From assembly GCA_963854835.1 (NCBI GenBank), contig OY978525.1, forward strand, positions 72,869,128-72,933,127: a stretch of 64,000 bases of DNA, in the 5' to 3' direction. Source of the DNA: Megamerina dolium. Taxonomy: Eukaryota > Arthropoda > Insecta > Diptera > Megamerinidae. Shown here piece after piece: positions 55,402 through 64,000 of this stretch (positions are counted from its first letter, which is position 1; each line of letters opens with the position of its first letter). A program made the translations under genes and the position numbers. The notes under the pieces were generated by a model. It saw only the letters and a list, made by a program, of their open reading frames with translations, searched no databases and was not told the origin of the DNA.

Positions 55402-55946
55402 TATGCTGCCACTAGCCACCGACGTAGCGTACGTACGTACCGTTCGTACGTAAGAGCAAAAATTTGTCAAAAGTTATGCCCGTAGCAGCGACGGAGAAAT
55501 CGACTGTTCTTTCTTATATACATACATAACAATGTTGCCATGTCACACTGTGCGTGCATGCTTTTAATCACACTTACCATTTTCATGATCAAATTTCATA
55601 AATTAGATGTTAGAAACTAAAAAAAAAATAATATACGTGAAGTATATTTTAATAAATAACTAAACACGATAATAGTTTTGATTAATTAAAAAAAAAACTA
55701 AACTTCTTTAGTTAAGTTTTTATTCATTTATAAAAGTCTAAGCTGGTAACCCTGTAAACATATAGAGCGGTCAGCTGACACGTTTTTACGTAAAAAATCA
55801 AATTGCTGTTGATTCTCTCCGCTACGAGCAACGTCTACGTCACCGTCATACGTTGGTGAGTTTTCGTTAACACGGCATTCCCATAAGATAGGTCGTGTCA
55901 GCTGACACGTTCTACGTTTTTACGTCGGTGGCTAGTTGCAGCATTA
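55402..55946. mobile_element. MITE-like element with 24-bp TIRs
   Basis: Ends TATGCTGCCACTAGCCACCG on the left and its near-exact complement (CGGTGGCTAGTTGCAGCATA) on the right. Inside are CGTACGTACGTACCG palindromes and a GTCAGCTGACACG repeat. No ORF. The same sequence family occurs at 14353-14845 and, inverted, at 58913-59130. Confidence 0.7.
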
Positions 55947-55976
55947 TGGTGCAACTATATATTGTAACGAGTATAT

Positions 55977-58917
55977 TGTATATTGTAACGAGTATCGATA
56001 GTTGGTTACTCATCACTATTGTGACTGACACTATTGGCAGCATCGACATGAATGTCAACAAAAAGAAATAAGCGATAACCAGAACAAGCCAACGAGAAAG
56101 GAAGAGAAGAATCTCGATAAAGGAAGATTCTGGGGTGTTGCCAACAGAGTATAAATAGAGCCAGTGTTGAGCAGTGAGAATCAATCTAATTCCAAACGTG
56201 ATTGCGAAAACATTGATACAGAGGCAAAAGTTGCAAGTACATTAGAGTGTTATTGTAAATAGTTGATTATAAACAGAGTTGATTATAAATAGTGTTTATT
56301 AAATAAATTGTTGCTGTATATAGTTGTATAAAATAAGTGTTGCAGTTATCATTAACAGAATCCAGTGATCGAACAAGGTAATTCAAATAGAATTAAACGT
56401 TCACAGAATAAAAACGTAACAATTGGTGTCAGAAGTGGGATTCTGTAAAGATGATGAAAATTGACCAACTAAAAGTGGACCAGCTTAAAAAGCTGTTGGT
56501 AGAGATGAATCTATCGTCATCAAGGGCAAAGGCGGAACTGCTGGTGAGGCTGAGGCAAGCTATGGAGGCTAAGGGAATTAATGTAGAAGAACATGAGTTC
56601 TTCGAGGAAGCCGATATACAAGCAGTTGTGCACGCTGAGGAAGAGAGCAAAATAGATTCGAGTGGTCAACTCATGGAGTTTATGAAAACCATGATGCAAC
56701 AGCAGCAACAACAGCTACAAGAAAATGAGTCTCGCATTGACTCCAAGCTTCAAGAACATTCGGCTCGCCAAGAGGGCGTTATTAGTGAATTGCGTATGGA
56801 AATCCAAGAAGGTTCGTCTCGCCAAGAAAACTTCATTGGAGAATTCCAGAAGACAATTAACTACAAACTTCAAGAAATTTCTGGGGCTATTAATGAGAAA
56901 GTTGCAGAACTAAAAGAACATGTAGATGAAATTTCCGGAGCCGTTAATGAAAAGGTTACAGATCTGAAGGAACATGTAGATGATTTGGAAGATAAGTTCG
57001 AGAAATTACAGCACGATCTCAACCAACTAAAAATAAATGGACCAGCCACATCAGTGATTCGAGATTCAAGCACAATCAAACTAAAGCCACCAACATTTGA
57101 CGGAAGCACGCCATTCAATATCTTCAAGCTTCAATTCGAGACAACAGCTTCGAAGAATCAATGGGATGATAGTGACAAGACTGCTGCTTTAATAGTCGCA
57201 TTAAAAGGTAATGCTTCCGAGGTGTTACAGATGATTCCAGAGAAAGATCGTGGTAGCTATCAGTCACTGATGGAAACACTCCAGCGAAAATATGGAAATG
57301 AATACAAGAGTCAATTACATCGAGTGGAATTGAGATCGCGAGTGCAACGGAGTAATGAGAGCCTTCAGGAATTCGCTTCCGATATTGAGCGCTTATGTCA
57401 TCTAGCGTTCTCCGGTAATTCGAAGAGTTCGTCGAAGAAATAAAAATAGAGGCATTCATAGATGGCATACGTGACGGAGAGACAAAGCGTGCCCTAGTCA
57501 TGTCACTCAGGAATACTTATGCCGAAACAGTCAGTAGTGCCTTGACGTTTGAAGCCGCCAGTTTGATGTGTAGACCAATGCCACGGGTACGCCAACTAGA
57601 AACAGAAACAGCAGATCTGGTTGAAGTAGTGTGTCAGGCAGTTAAGTCAGTAGTTCAGCCTGAAGGAAGAACAACAGGTCGACGTGAAAACAAATTTAAT
57701 GGTAAGTGCTACATTTGCGACAAACGAGGGCATATAGCGCGTGATTGCAATCAATCGAATATGAAGCCTAAAGGTAGAACAAGGAATCAACGCAAAAATA
57801 AATTTGCCGGTAAGTGCTTCATATGCCATCGAAGAGGGCACAAGGCGCGGAATTGTCGTCTACGACACAAGCAACAAAGATCGAATTCACCAGGGCAACG
57901 AAAGGACGATCGTGATGTCATTCATCGTAGTAAAGCTTATACTCCATATCGTCGTACTTGCACCGTGGATAGTAAACATTGTTCTCGGGAAAGAAAACAG
58001 AATCACATTGTTAACCTACGTCTTACGAATGTATTGTCGGAAGAGTCATGGACTACCGAACGAGTTCAAGAAGATCAACGGAACGACCCAGATCTCTCAA
58101 AGATCATGAAATGCAAGGAGCAGGGCATACGTCCAGATTGGCAAGAAATGGCTAATGAGAGTCCAATAGCAAAGGCATACTGGGCGCAGTGGCAAAGCCT
58201 GCACTTACGAGACGGATGTTTATTCCGAACATGGGAAAGTGAAGATGGAAAAATCACTTATGATCTTCTAGTGGTACTCAAGGCAAGAATAAATGAAGTG
58301 ATTGCTGAGTATCACAATGCCTCCAGTGGAGGGCATTTGGGAATCACCAAAACCGTCGAGAAAATAAAGAAACGATTTTATTGGGTTGGATGTCATGACC
58401 ATGTCGCTGATTGGATTCGGAAGTGTAAGCAATGTGCAATAGCCAAAGGTCCCACTAAGAAAAGTCGAGGTAAGATGCACCAATACATCGTGGGTGCTCC
58501 ATTTGAGCGAATTGCTATGGACATAGCTGGATCATTTCCAATAAGCAACGCAGGAAACAAGTATGTTCTGGTGGTTATAGATTACTTCAGTAAATGGCCT
58601 GAAGTATACCCCATTCCAAATCAAGAAGCTAGTACAGTTGCGGATGTATTCGTCAACCAATGGATTACTCGTTTTGGTGTAACGATGGAATTACACTCAG
58701 ACCAAGGTCGAAATTTCGAATCAGTTGTATTCCAAGAGATATGCCGTATGCTGGGTATATACAAAACTCGTACAACACCTTTGCATCCACAATCTGATGG
58801 CATGGTAGAACGATTTAACCGTACCTTGGAGGAATATTTGAGAAAAGTCGTAGATAAATACCAAAGAGACTGGGATGTACATATACCAATGTTCCTCATG
58901 GCATATCGATGCGTAAC
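55977..58917 (+). mobile_element. Gypsy-A derivative (Gag-IN type), 3'-deleted copy
   Basis: Left LTR 55977-56421, primer site 56424-56443, Gag and most of integrase. At 58912 the integrase joins directly to the last bases of an LTR (GTAACA) and then to ATAT and TTATGAAATTTG, the flank seen beside the copy at 14846. The end of integrase and nearly all of the 3' LTR were therefore removed by deletion. A small duplication of ATTGTAACGAGTAT precedes the LTR. Confidence 0.92.
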
Positions 58918-58936
58918 AATATATTATGAAATTTGA
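56451..58936 (+). pseudogene. Gypsy-A Gag-integrase fusion, truncated
   Basis: 56451-57443 is Gag to GNSKSSSKK, where one missing base shifts the frame at the same place as in the 15-18 kb copy. 57500-58936 carries the end of Gag, both CCHC knuckles, the direct join to the integrase zinc module and the core as far as MFLMAYRC. The catalytic Glu (DGMVERFNR) is still present; the C-terminal domain is lost. Confidence 0.92.
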
Positions 58937-59640
58937 TCATGAAAATGGTGTGATTAAAAGCATTCACGCACAGTGTTACATGGCAACATTGCATGGCAAT
59001 TTTTGCTCTACGTACGGGCGGTGCGTACGTACGCTACGTCGGTGGCTAGTTGCAGCATAAAAGCAAATTTGATTTTTTCCGTAAAACCGTGTCAGCTGAT
59101 TGCTTTCTATGAGTACAATGTTGCCAGATTAGACTTGTATAAATATCAAAAAAAAAGTAAAGATACTCTTCTTAATTTTATCAATAATAAGTATACATAC
59201 GCTTGTAATACATAGGCTTCGACTGTGTCAATTATACTAAATACCGCATTAGGCCGCCTCAATTTATTCGTTTTTCTGATTTTTTACATAAACCATTATA
59301 ATAGAATAAATAACTCATTGCGTGTCTCACTGAGCGAAATTATTATAGAATAAATAAATTAACTTAAATACAATTAACTTTTCCGTGCTAAATCCATACT
59401 TTTGTCAATGTAGTACTACTACTAGTACTATAGAAAGGTTTTCCCGAAATTTAAGTTTCTTTACGCGCGCACATTATCAATTATTATATCGATATAAAGG
59501 AAAATATAACACCAATAAAACGTACATGTACGACATTTTCGCTTGATCGCACATACAAGTATACACACATAGATCGTATATGGTGATTGTACCATTCTAA
59601 AGCGTGATCCATTTCGAGGTTCCCTACTTTTTTAAAGAAA
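58918..59640. repeat. Second arm of the inverted duplication, non-coding
   Basis: Reverse complement of 13741-14845 except for a block of about 400 bases missing near 59145. Holds the CGTACGTACG repeat (59008-59040). No gene. Confidence 0.85.
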
Positions 59641-59653
59641 AAACACAAAAAAT

Positions 59654-60763
59654 TCAAATTGAATGGGGAATGTTTATTATCATTTGAAAGAAGATTCTGA
59701 AGATTATGTCTTTCAAATGTTGGCCGCGGCTACGTCTCAGATGGTCCATCCGATGAGTCCAATTTTCGATGACTCGTTCGAGCATTTCGACTGGTAACTG
59801 GCGAATGACACTCGTGATGTTTTGTTCCAAGGCCTGAATCGAAGCGGGTTTGTCCGCATAAACTTTAGACTTTACATATCCCCACAGGAAAAAGTCTAAC
59901 GGTGTGACATCACACGATCTTGGTGGCCAATCGACCGGCCCAAAACGTGAAATTATCTGCTCTCCGAAGTGTTCTCTCAATAAATCCATTGATTGATGCG
60001 ATGTGTGGGAAGTGGCGCCGTCTTGTTGACACCAAATGTCGCCGAGATCACGAGCTTCAATTTCAGGCATCTAATAGTCGGATATCATGGCACGATAACG
60101 TTCGCGATTGACGGTTACGTTCTCACCGGCATCATTTTTAAAGAAATATGGACCGATGATTCCACCGGCCCACAAACCATACCAACCCGTTGTTTTTTCT
60201 GGATGAACTGGCAGCTGTTGAATCTTTTCAGGTTGCTCTTCGTCTGCCTCATCGCTGAACAAAATTTGGCTCGAAAACGTCGGATCTTCTTGGAACTTTT
60301 CAAGAGCACATAGAGCGAAGCGATGCCGCTTGGGAAGGTCGGGCAGCTTCATTTCTTGCACAAGCTATTTTTTGTACGCTTTCAATTTAAGATCTCGACG
60401 CAAAATGCCCCAAGTCGTTCCATACGTCAGTTCGAGTTGCTGCGAATGGCGCCGAATCGACTCTCCACGGTCTTCGTGTACACTCTCAGCTACGGCCGCT
60501 ATATTTTCTTCACTGCGTGCTGGACGTGGTCTATTCGGTCGAATATTATCCAATAATGAATGCTGGGTCTCAAGATGGGTGATGGTGTTGCGAATAGTAC
60601 GCTTAGTAGACGGATTATGTTGACCGTAAGTTGAGCGAAGTGCACGGAACACATTCCTCACAGAACGTAAATTTTCGTAATATAGTTGAACGATTTGTAA
60701 ACGTTGTTCAGGAGTAAGTCTTTCCATGATGAAATGCCAAGCAATACTAAACAAAACTAACAT
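59654..60763 (-). pseudogene. DD41D mariner transposase, second copy
   Basis: From ATG 60733 or 60763 the frame includes an HTH region (LTPEQRLQIVQLYYENLRSV), VHEDRGESIRRHSQQ, a stop after KAYKK, FSDEADEEQ (the segment after the first Asp is deleted), a stop after ISDY, then WCQQDGATSHT and DVTPLDFFLWG. It retains the N-terminus that the 12.8 kb copy lacks. TIRs were not located. Confidence 0.88.
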
Positions 60764-60962
60764 GATAGCATGGCACGACTCACACGTGATCTGTCATCAA
60801 TTCATCACGCTTAAATACATCGTTCTTTGAACGTGCAATCACACTCGAACTCCAGTTGATCGAGTTGAATCGAATTTATACATTACGATAAGTTTATTTG
60901 GAGTTCCGTTTCGATACGTTACTATACGTACCCGATACTATATGCGGTTAACTTACAGAAAG
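60764..60962. other. No gene seen
   Basis: Unassigned sequence between the mariner and the Jockey 5' end; may include mariner 5' sequence. Confidence 0.5.
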
Positions 60963-60988
60963 TTTTCGCGAAAGTCACCAATAAGAGT

Positions 60989-60995
60989 GGACGTC
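60989..60995 (+). promoter_or_regulatory. Downstream promoter element (DPE)-like motif
   Basis: GGACG lies at +27 from the first element base here, and GGACGTG at +28 in copy 3, matching the insect DPE consensus and position. Such internal TATA-less promoters are known for Jockey-type LINEs. Confidence 0.5.
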
Positions 60996-61077
60996 TTTCT
61001 TTTGATTTTTAGAAAAAAAAAAAAAAAAAAAAAAAAACAAATAAAATAATATCGTTTGCAAACAATTTGTTTATAAT

Positions 61078-62691
61078 ATGAGTGTTCAGCGCTCTCCTCC
61101 CCGGCAACGGCAATCGCCTATTAATGTGTGTGTAAACAATAATTTGCAATCACCCGCGCAAACCCCCGCGATAAGTGCATTATCAAATAAAACAGTTGAT
61201 ACACACTGCACAAGTGAAAGTAACAGTGCAAATCTTTTGCCTGCACATATTAAAAATTCATCAAATTTTGCAACAACAATAAATACAGACAAAAAAAATA
61301 ATTTGTTCTATCGTGATATACTATCTCCCTCTATACCGTGGAGTGTACAATGTGCTTCTCCTGCTGTAACACCAACAGCTACAACATCAAAGCAATCAAA
61401 TAACGGCACTTCTACTGAAGTGCATGACCCAGTAGTTAAAGCAACTAGTGCGATGACTAATAAAGAACCAGTTGCTGTTCAAACTGGTATTGATCGCTAC
61501 ATTACTGTAGTAAAGCGAAAGAGAAGTCCGCAAAATTCAAAACAAATGAATTCAACAAAAATTCAAAAACAGAACACTGTCCCTATTAGTTCGGAAAATA
61601 GATACGCTCTGCTTTCAGGTGATGAAAGTGACGAAAATATTATCTCCAAGAAAAATTTCAAACCCCCACCCATTTTCTTGAGAGAACGCAACTCAGATAA
61701 GTTGATTTCTAGAATTACAAGTCTTATAGGACCAAAGAATTTCCATGTTGTTCCTATTCGCAAAGGCCAAATTGAGGAAACCAAAGTGCAAATCTACAGC
61801 GAAACTCATTATCGCAAAGTAATAGCGGAATTTGATGCTGTAAAAAAGAATTACTACACATATCAGCTAAAAAGTAGTAAGGGCTTAATCGTTGTACTCA
61901 AAGGCGTCGAACCCAACGTTGATATTAACGAAATCAAACTTGCCCTTCAGGAAGAAGGGTTTCAAGCCAAAACAGTATTCAACATTCTCAACAAGAGCAA
62001 TATACCTCAACCGTTATATCGTATTGAGCTTCAGCCTGAAACAAAACCCCTAAAAAAAGGTGAGGTACACCCCATATATAAAATTCGATATTTATTGCAT
62101 CGCAAAATCACAATCGAAGAACCCCATAAGAGAACTGGACCTCCTCAGTGCAGCAACTGCCAAGAATATGGACATACTAAGACATATTGTACCCTGCCAG
62201 CTGTTTGTGTGATTTGTGGAGATCTCCATAAATCAAACATATGCCCAAAATCTAAAGACGATGCTATCATGAAAAAATGCAGCAATTGTGGAGGTAATCA
62301 CACTGCAAATTATAGAGGTTGCCCAGTATATGCAACCCTAAAGCTAAATTTCTCCGCTAACAATCAACCTCTAAAACCAGTTGAGCAAACTCAGATAGCC
62401 AACTCAAGTAAGAGACAAAATATTGATGCAACACAATTCTTCTCTGCAATCCCAAACAAGAATCAAACCAATTCATACGCTAGCGTGTTAAAACAAAACC
62501 TACACCAACAAAGTAACGTAAATAATGAGCAGAAACACTCACTGCCAACCCAACAGCCAAGTACTCTTGAACATTTGCTTCAAACATTAATTCAGAATAT
62601 GAACCAATTCATGAACTCAATGCAAACAATGATGCAAGAAATGATGAAAAATCAATCGATGTTACTCCAAACATTGCTATCCAGACCATGA
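61078..62691 (+). CDS. Jockey ORF1 (Gag-like RNA-binding protein), intact
   Basis: 537 codons. A low-complexity N-terminus to about residue 180 is followed by a region with RISRITSLIGPKNF-like RRM character, the PRE_C2HC-type segment (VVLKGVEPNVDINEIKLALQ) near 280-340 and three knuckles: CSNCQEYGHTKTYC, CVICGDLHKSNIC and CSNCGGNHTANYRGC (about 360-420). The C-terminus has a Met/Gln-rich amphipathic helix (LLQTLIQNMNQFMNSMQTMM). ORF1p would coat the LINE RNA and direct nuclear targeting. Its TGA overlaps the ORF2 ATG. Confidence 0.95.
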   Translation: MSVQRSPPRQRQSPINVCVNNNLQSPAQTPAISALSNKTVDTHCTSESNSANLLPAHIKNSSNFATTINTDKKNNLFYRDILSPSIPWSVQCASPAVTPTATTSKQSNNGTSTEVHDPVVKATSAMTNKEPVAVQTGIDRYITVVKRKRSPQNSKQMNSTKIQKQNTVPISSENRYALLSGDESDENIISKKNFKPPPIFLRERNSDKLISRITSLIGPKNFHVVPIRKGQIEETKVQIYSETHYRKVIAEFDAVKKNYYTYQLKSSKGLIVVLKGVEPNVDINEIKLALQEEGFQAKTVFNILNKSNIPQPLYRIELQPETKPLKKGEVHPIYKIRYLLHRKITIEEPHKRTGPPQCSNCQEYGHTKTYCTLPAVCVICGDLHKSNICPKSKDDAIMKKCSNCGGNHTANYRGCPVYATLKLNFSANNQPLKPVEQTQIANSSKRQNIDATQFFSAIPNKNQTNSYASVLKQNLHQQSNVNNEQKHSLPTQQPSTLEHLLQTLIQNMNQFMNSMQTMMQEMMKNQSMLLQTLLSRP

Positions 62692-64000
62692 GTTGTCTCA
62701 AGATATGCCACTGGAACGCCAACGGCTTAAGCCAGCACCGTTTGGAGCTAATTCAATTCCTTGAATCCAACCAGATCGACATAATGATGATATCTGAGAC
62801 CCATTTCACTGACAAAAATTGCTACCAAATACCATATTACAAACTGTACACTACAAACCATCCGCATGGTAAGGCACGCGGTGGAACTGCCATATTGATA
62901 AAAAGCAGAATAAAACATCATGTTCTCGAAGATTTCAGTAGCGTCTACTTGCAAGCAACATCTATATGTCTGGAAGAATACATCTCTAAGCTAGTAATAT
63001 CTGCGATATACTGTCCCCCAAGATACAGTATTACCGAACAGCAATATAAAGAATTTTTCTCAACTCTTGGTAGCAAATTCTTGGTTGCTGGCGATTTCAA
63101 CGCCAAACACACTCACTGGGGCTCCCGCTTAATAACTCCAAAAGGCAGAAGACTATGTTCAATCATCACTAACCATGGCTACGATGTTATTTCGAATGGT
63201 CAACCGACATATTGGCCGACGGACAAGAGGAAAATACCCGATCTCATAGACTTTGGAGTCGCCAAAGGTTTGCAGATGGAAAATATCTCCACAGAGTGTA
63301 ATTATGATCTATCATCTGACCACTCACCCACGGTAATATCTATAAAATCACCAAGCCCCCAAGGCAATTGCGTTAGAAAGAAAATAGACTGGTTAAAATT
63401 CAAGAAATATATAAATTCCCATCTTCCTCTAAGTACTGTATTAAGAAATGGACACGATGTAGACTCAGCACTCGAAAAATTCAACCAGCTACTCTCATTA
63501 GCTCTCAGCTCAGCCACCTGCACTAAGGTATGCAAGCAATCAAAATATAGCCAATACACACCAGCAGACATTGAATTGCTAGTAAGACAGAAAAGAAGAC
63601 TCCGAAGACAATGGCAAGAATTCAGATCACCGAATCTGAAAACACAGCTACAGCACTGCACTCGAAAGTTAAAGCAAGCCTTGAAAAATAAAAACAACAA
63701 AGAGTTAGAAGAGCACATAGCGAAATTAACACCTGGTGAAGCGTCAGACTACTCTTTGTGGAAATCAGCAAAAAAATCAAATCGGCCAATTCTCACTGAT
63801 TCCCCCATCCGTTTGAGTGACGGTAATTGGGCTAGAAGCAACTGTGAGAAGGGTTTGGCTTTTGCAAACCACCTAAAAAGTGTGTTTACACCCAATCCAC
63901 CCTCTTCACAGTCCTCATTACCAAAATTAACTTCTCAACCTTGCTCAATAACGCTCAAAATTAAAAAAAAGGACATATTCAAAGCAATTTATAAAGATTT
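62688..64000 (+). CDS. Jockey ORF2 (endonuclease-RT), open, cut by the window end
   Basis: Starts at ATG 62688 within ATGA, four bases shared with the ORF1 stop. I read 437 codons without a stop: MSCLKICHWNANGL, ISETHF, PHGKARGGTAILIK, LVISAIYCPPRYS (the strand deleted in copies 1 and 3), VAGDFNAKHTHWGS, LSSDHSPTV (catalytic SDH), the linker and the start of the RT domain. The catalytic FADD box lies beyond the window. Confidence 0.93.
   Translation, partial: MSCLKICHWNANGLSQHRLELIQFLESNQIDIMMISETHFTDKNCYQIPYYKLYTTNHPHGKARGGTAILIKSRIKHHVLEDFSSVYLQATSICLEEYISKLVISAIYCPPRYSITEQQYKEFFSTLGSKFLVAGDFNAKHTHWGSRLITPKGRRLCSIITNHGYDVISNGQPTYWPTDKRKIPDLIDFGVAKGLQMENISTECNYDLSSDHSPTVISIKSPSPQGNCVRKKIDWLKFKKYINSHLPLSTVLRNGHDVDSALEKFNQLLSLALSSATCTKVCKQSKYSQYTPADIELLVRQKRRLRRQWQEFRSPNLKTQLQHCTRKLKQALKNKNNKELEEHIAKLTPGEASDYSLWKSAKKSNRPILTDSPIRLSDGNWARSNCEKGLAFANHLKSVFTPNPPSSQSSLPKLTSQPCSITLKIKKKDIFKAIYKD

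Larger units (their letters stand above)
60963..64000 (+). mobile_element. Jockey-type LINE, copy 4, continues past the window
   Basis: Homology with copy 3 starts at TTTTC...GAAAGTCACC (60963). The 5' UTR is shorter, with a 25-base A run at 61013-61037. ORF1 is intact and ORF2 is open to the edge, so this may be a potentially active or very young copy. Confidence 0.93.

Overview
The window looks like repeat-packed, AT-rich DNA from an insect, most probably a fly. I see no host gene. Nearly all coding signal comes from transposable elements of arthropod type: Jockey LINEs, an RNase H-bearing LINE, BEL/Pao and gypsy LTR retrotransposons, DD41D (rosa-type) mariners, PIF/Harbinger, hAT, a TTAA MITE and a Polinton/Maverick. 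The DD41D mariner group was first described from tephritid fruit flies, which fits but does not prove such a host. The dense nesting suggests pericentromeric or otherwise TE-tolerant chromatin (inference).

Layout. 1-0.7 kb: end of a LINE endonuclease. 0.8-1.4 kb: unrecognised ORF with a strong hairpin. 2.7-5.4 kb: defective Jockey copy. 5.5-12.8 kb: BEL/Pao element with a tRNA-Tyr primer site and a third ORF behind a strong splice acceptor. 12.8-18.06 kb: mariner remnant, non-coding repeats and a gypsy-A derivative; this block recurs inverted at 56.5-60.5 kb. 18.3-20.7 kb: complete rosa-type mariner beside a Harbinger transposase. 21-23.4 kb: tRNA-like repeat, small repeats, old gypsy-A relic. 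23.45-36.92 kb: full gypsy-B (tRNA-Lys primer site) with a TTAA MITE in pol and a full gypsy-A (30.03-35.97 kb, tRNA-Leu primer site) in its right LTR. 37.6-49.1 kb: a decayed Polinton split by an RNase H LINE, a solo BEL LTR and, inside that LTR, a 4.4-kb Jockey copy. 49.2-53.0 kb: a very young, short gypsy-A derivative with target duplication. 53.1-54.8 kb: hAT element with an 8-bp target duplication. 55.4-60.9 kb: MITE, second arm of the inverted duplication, mariner. 60.96-64 kb: the best-preserved Jockey copy, with intact ORF1 and an open ORF2 running off the window.

The most interesting points are these. (1) At the gypsy-A gag/pol junction there is a textbook -1 frameshift signal: GTTAAAC, a 6-nt spacer, and an H-type pseudoknot with an 11-bp stem 1 and a 6-pair stem 2. 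(2) A gypsy-A subfamily with three copies here has lost protease, RT and RNase H, so that the Gag nucleocapsid reads straight into integrase; one copy has LTRs that differ at one site I can see and an intact target duplication, so it moved recently. (3) The BEL and gypsy-B elements each carry an extra 3' ORF of unusual type. (4) A fossil Polinton can be reassembled on the map through three later insertions. (5) Two defective Jockey copies share the same frameshift and the same 33-nt deletion. (6) A 4-5 kb inverted duplication has arms about 38 kb apart.
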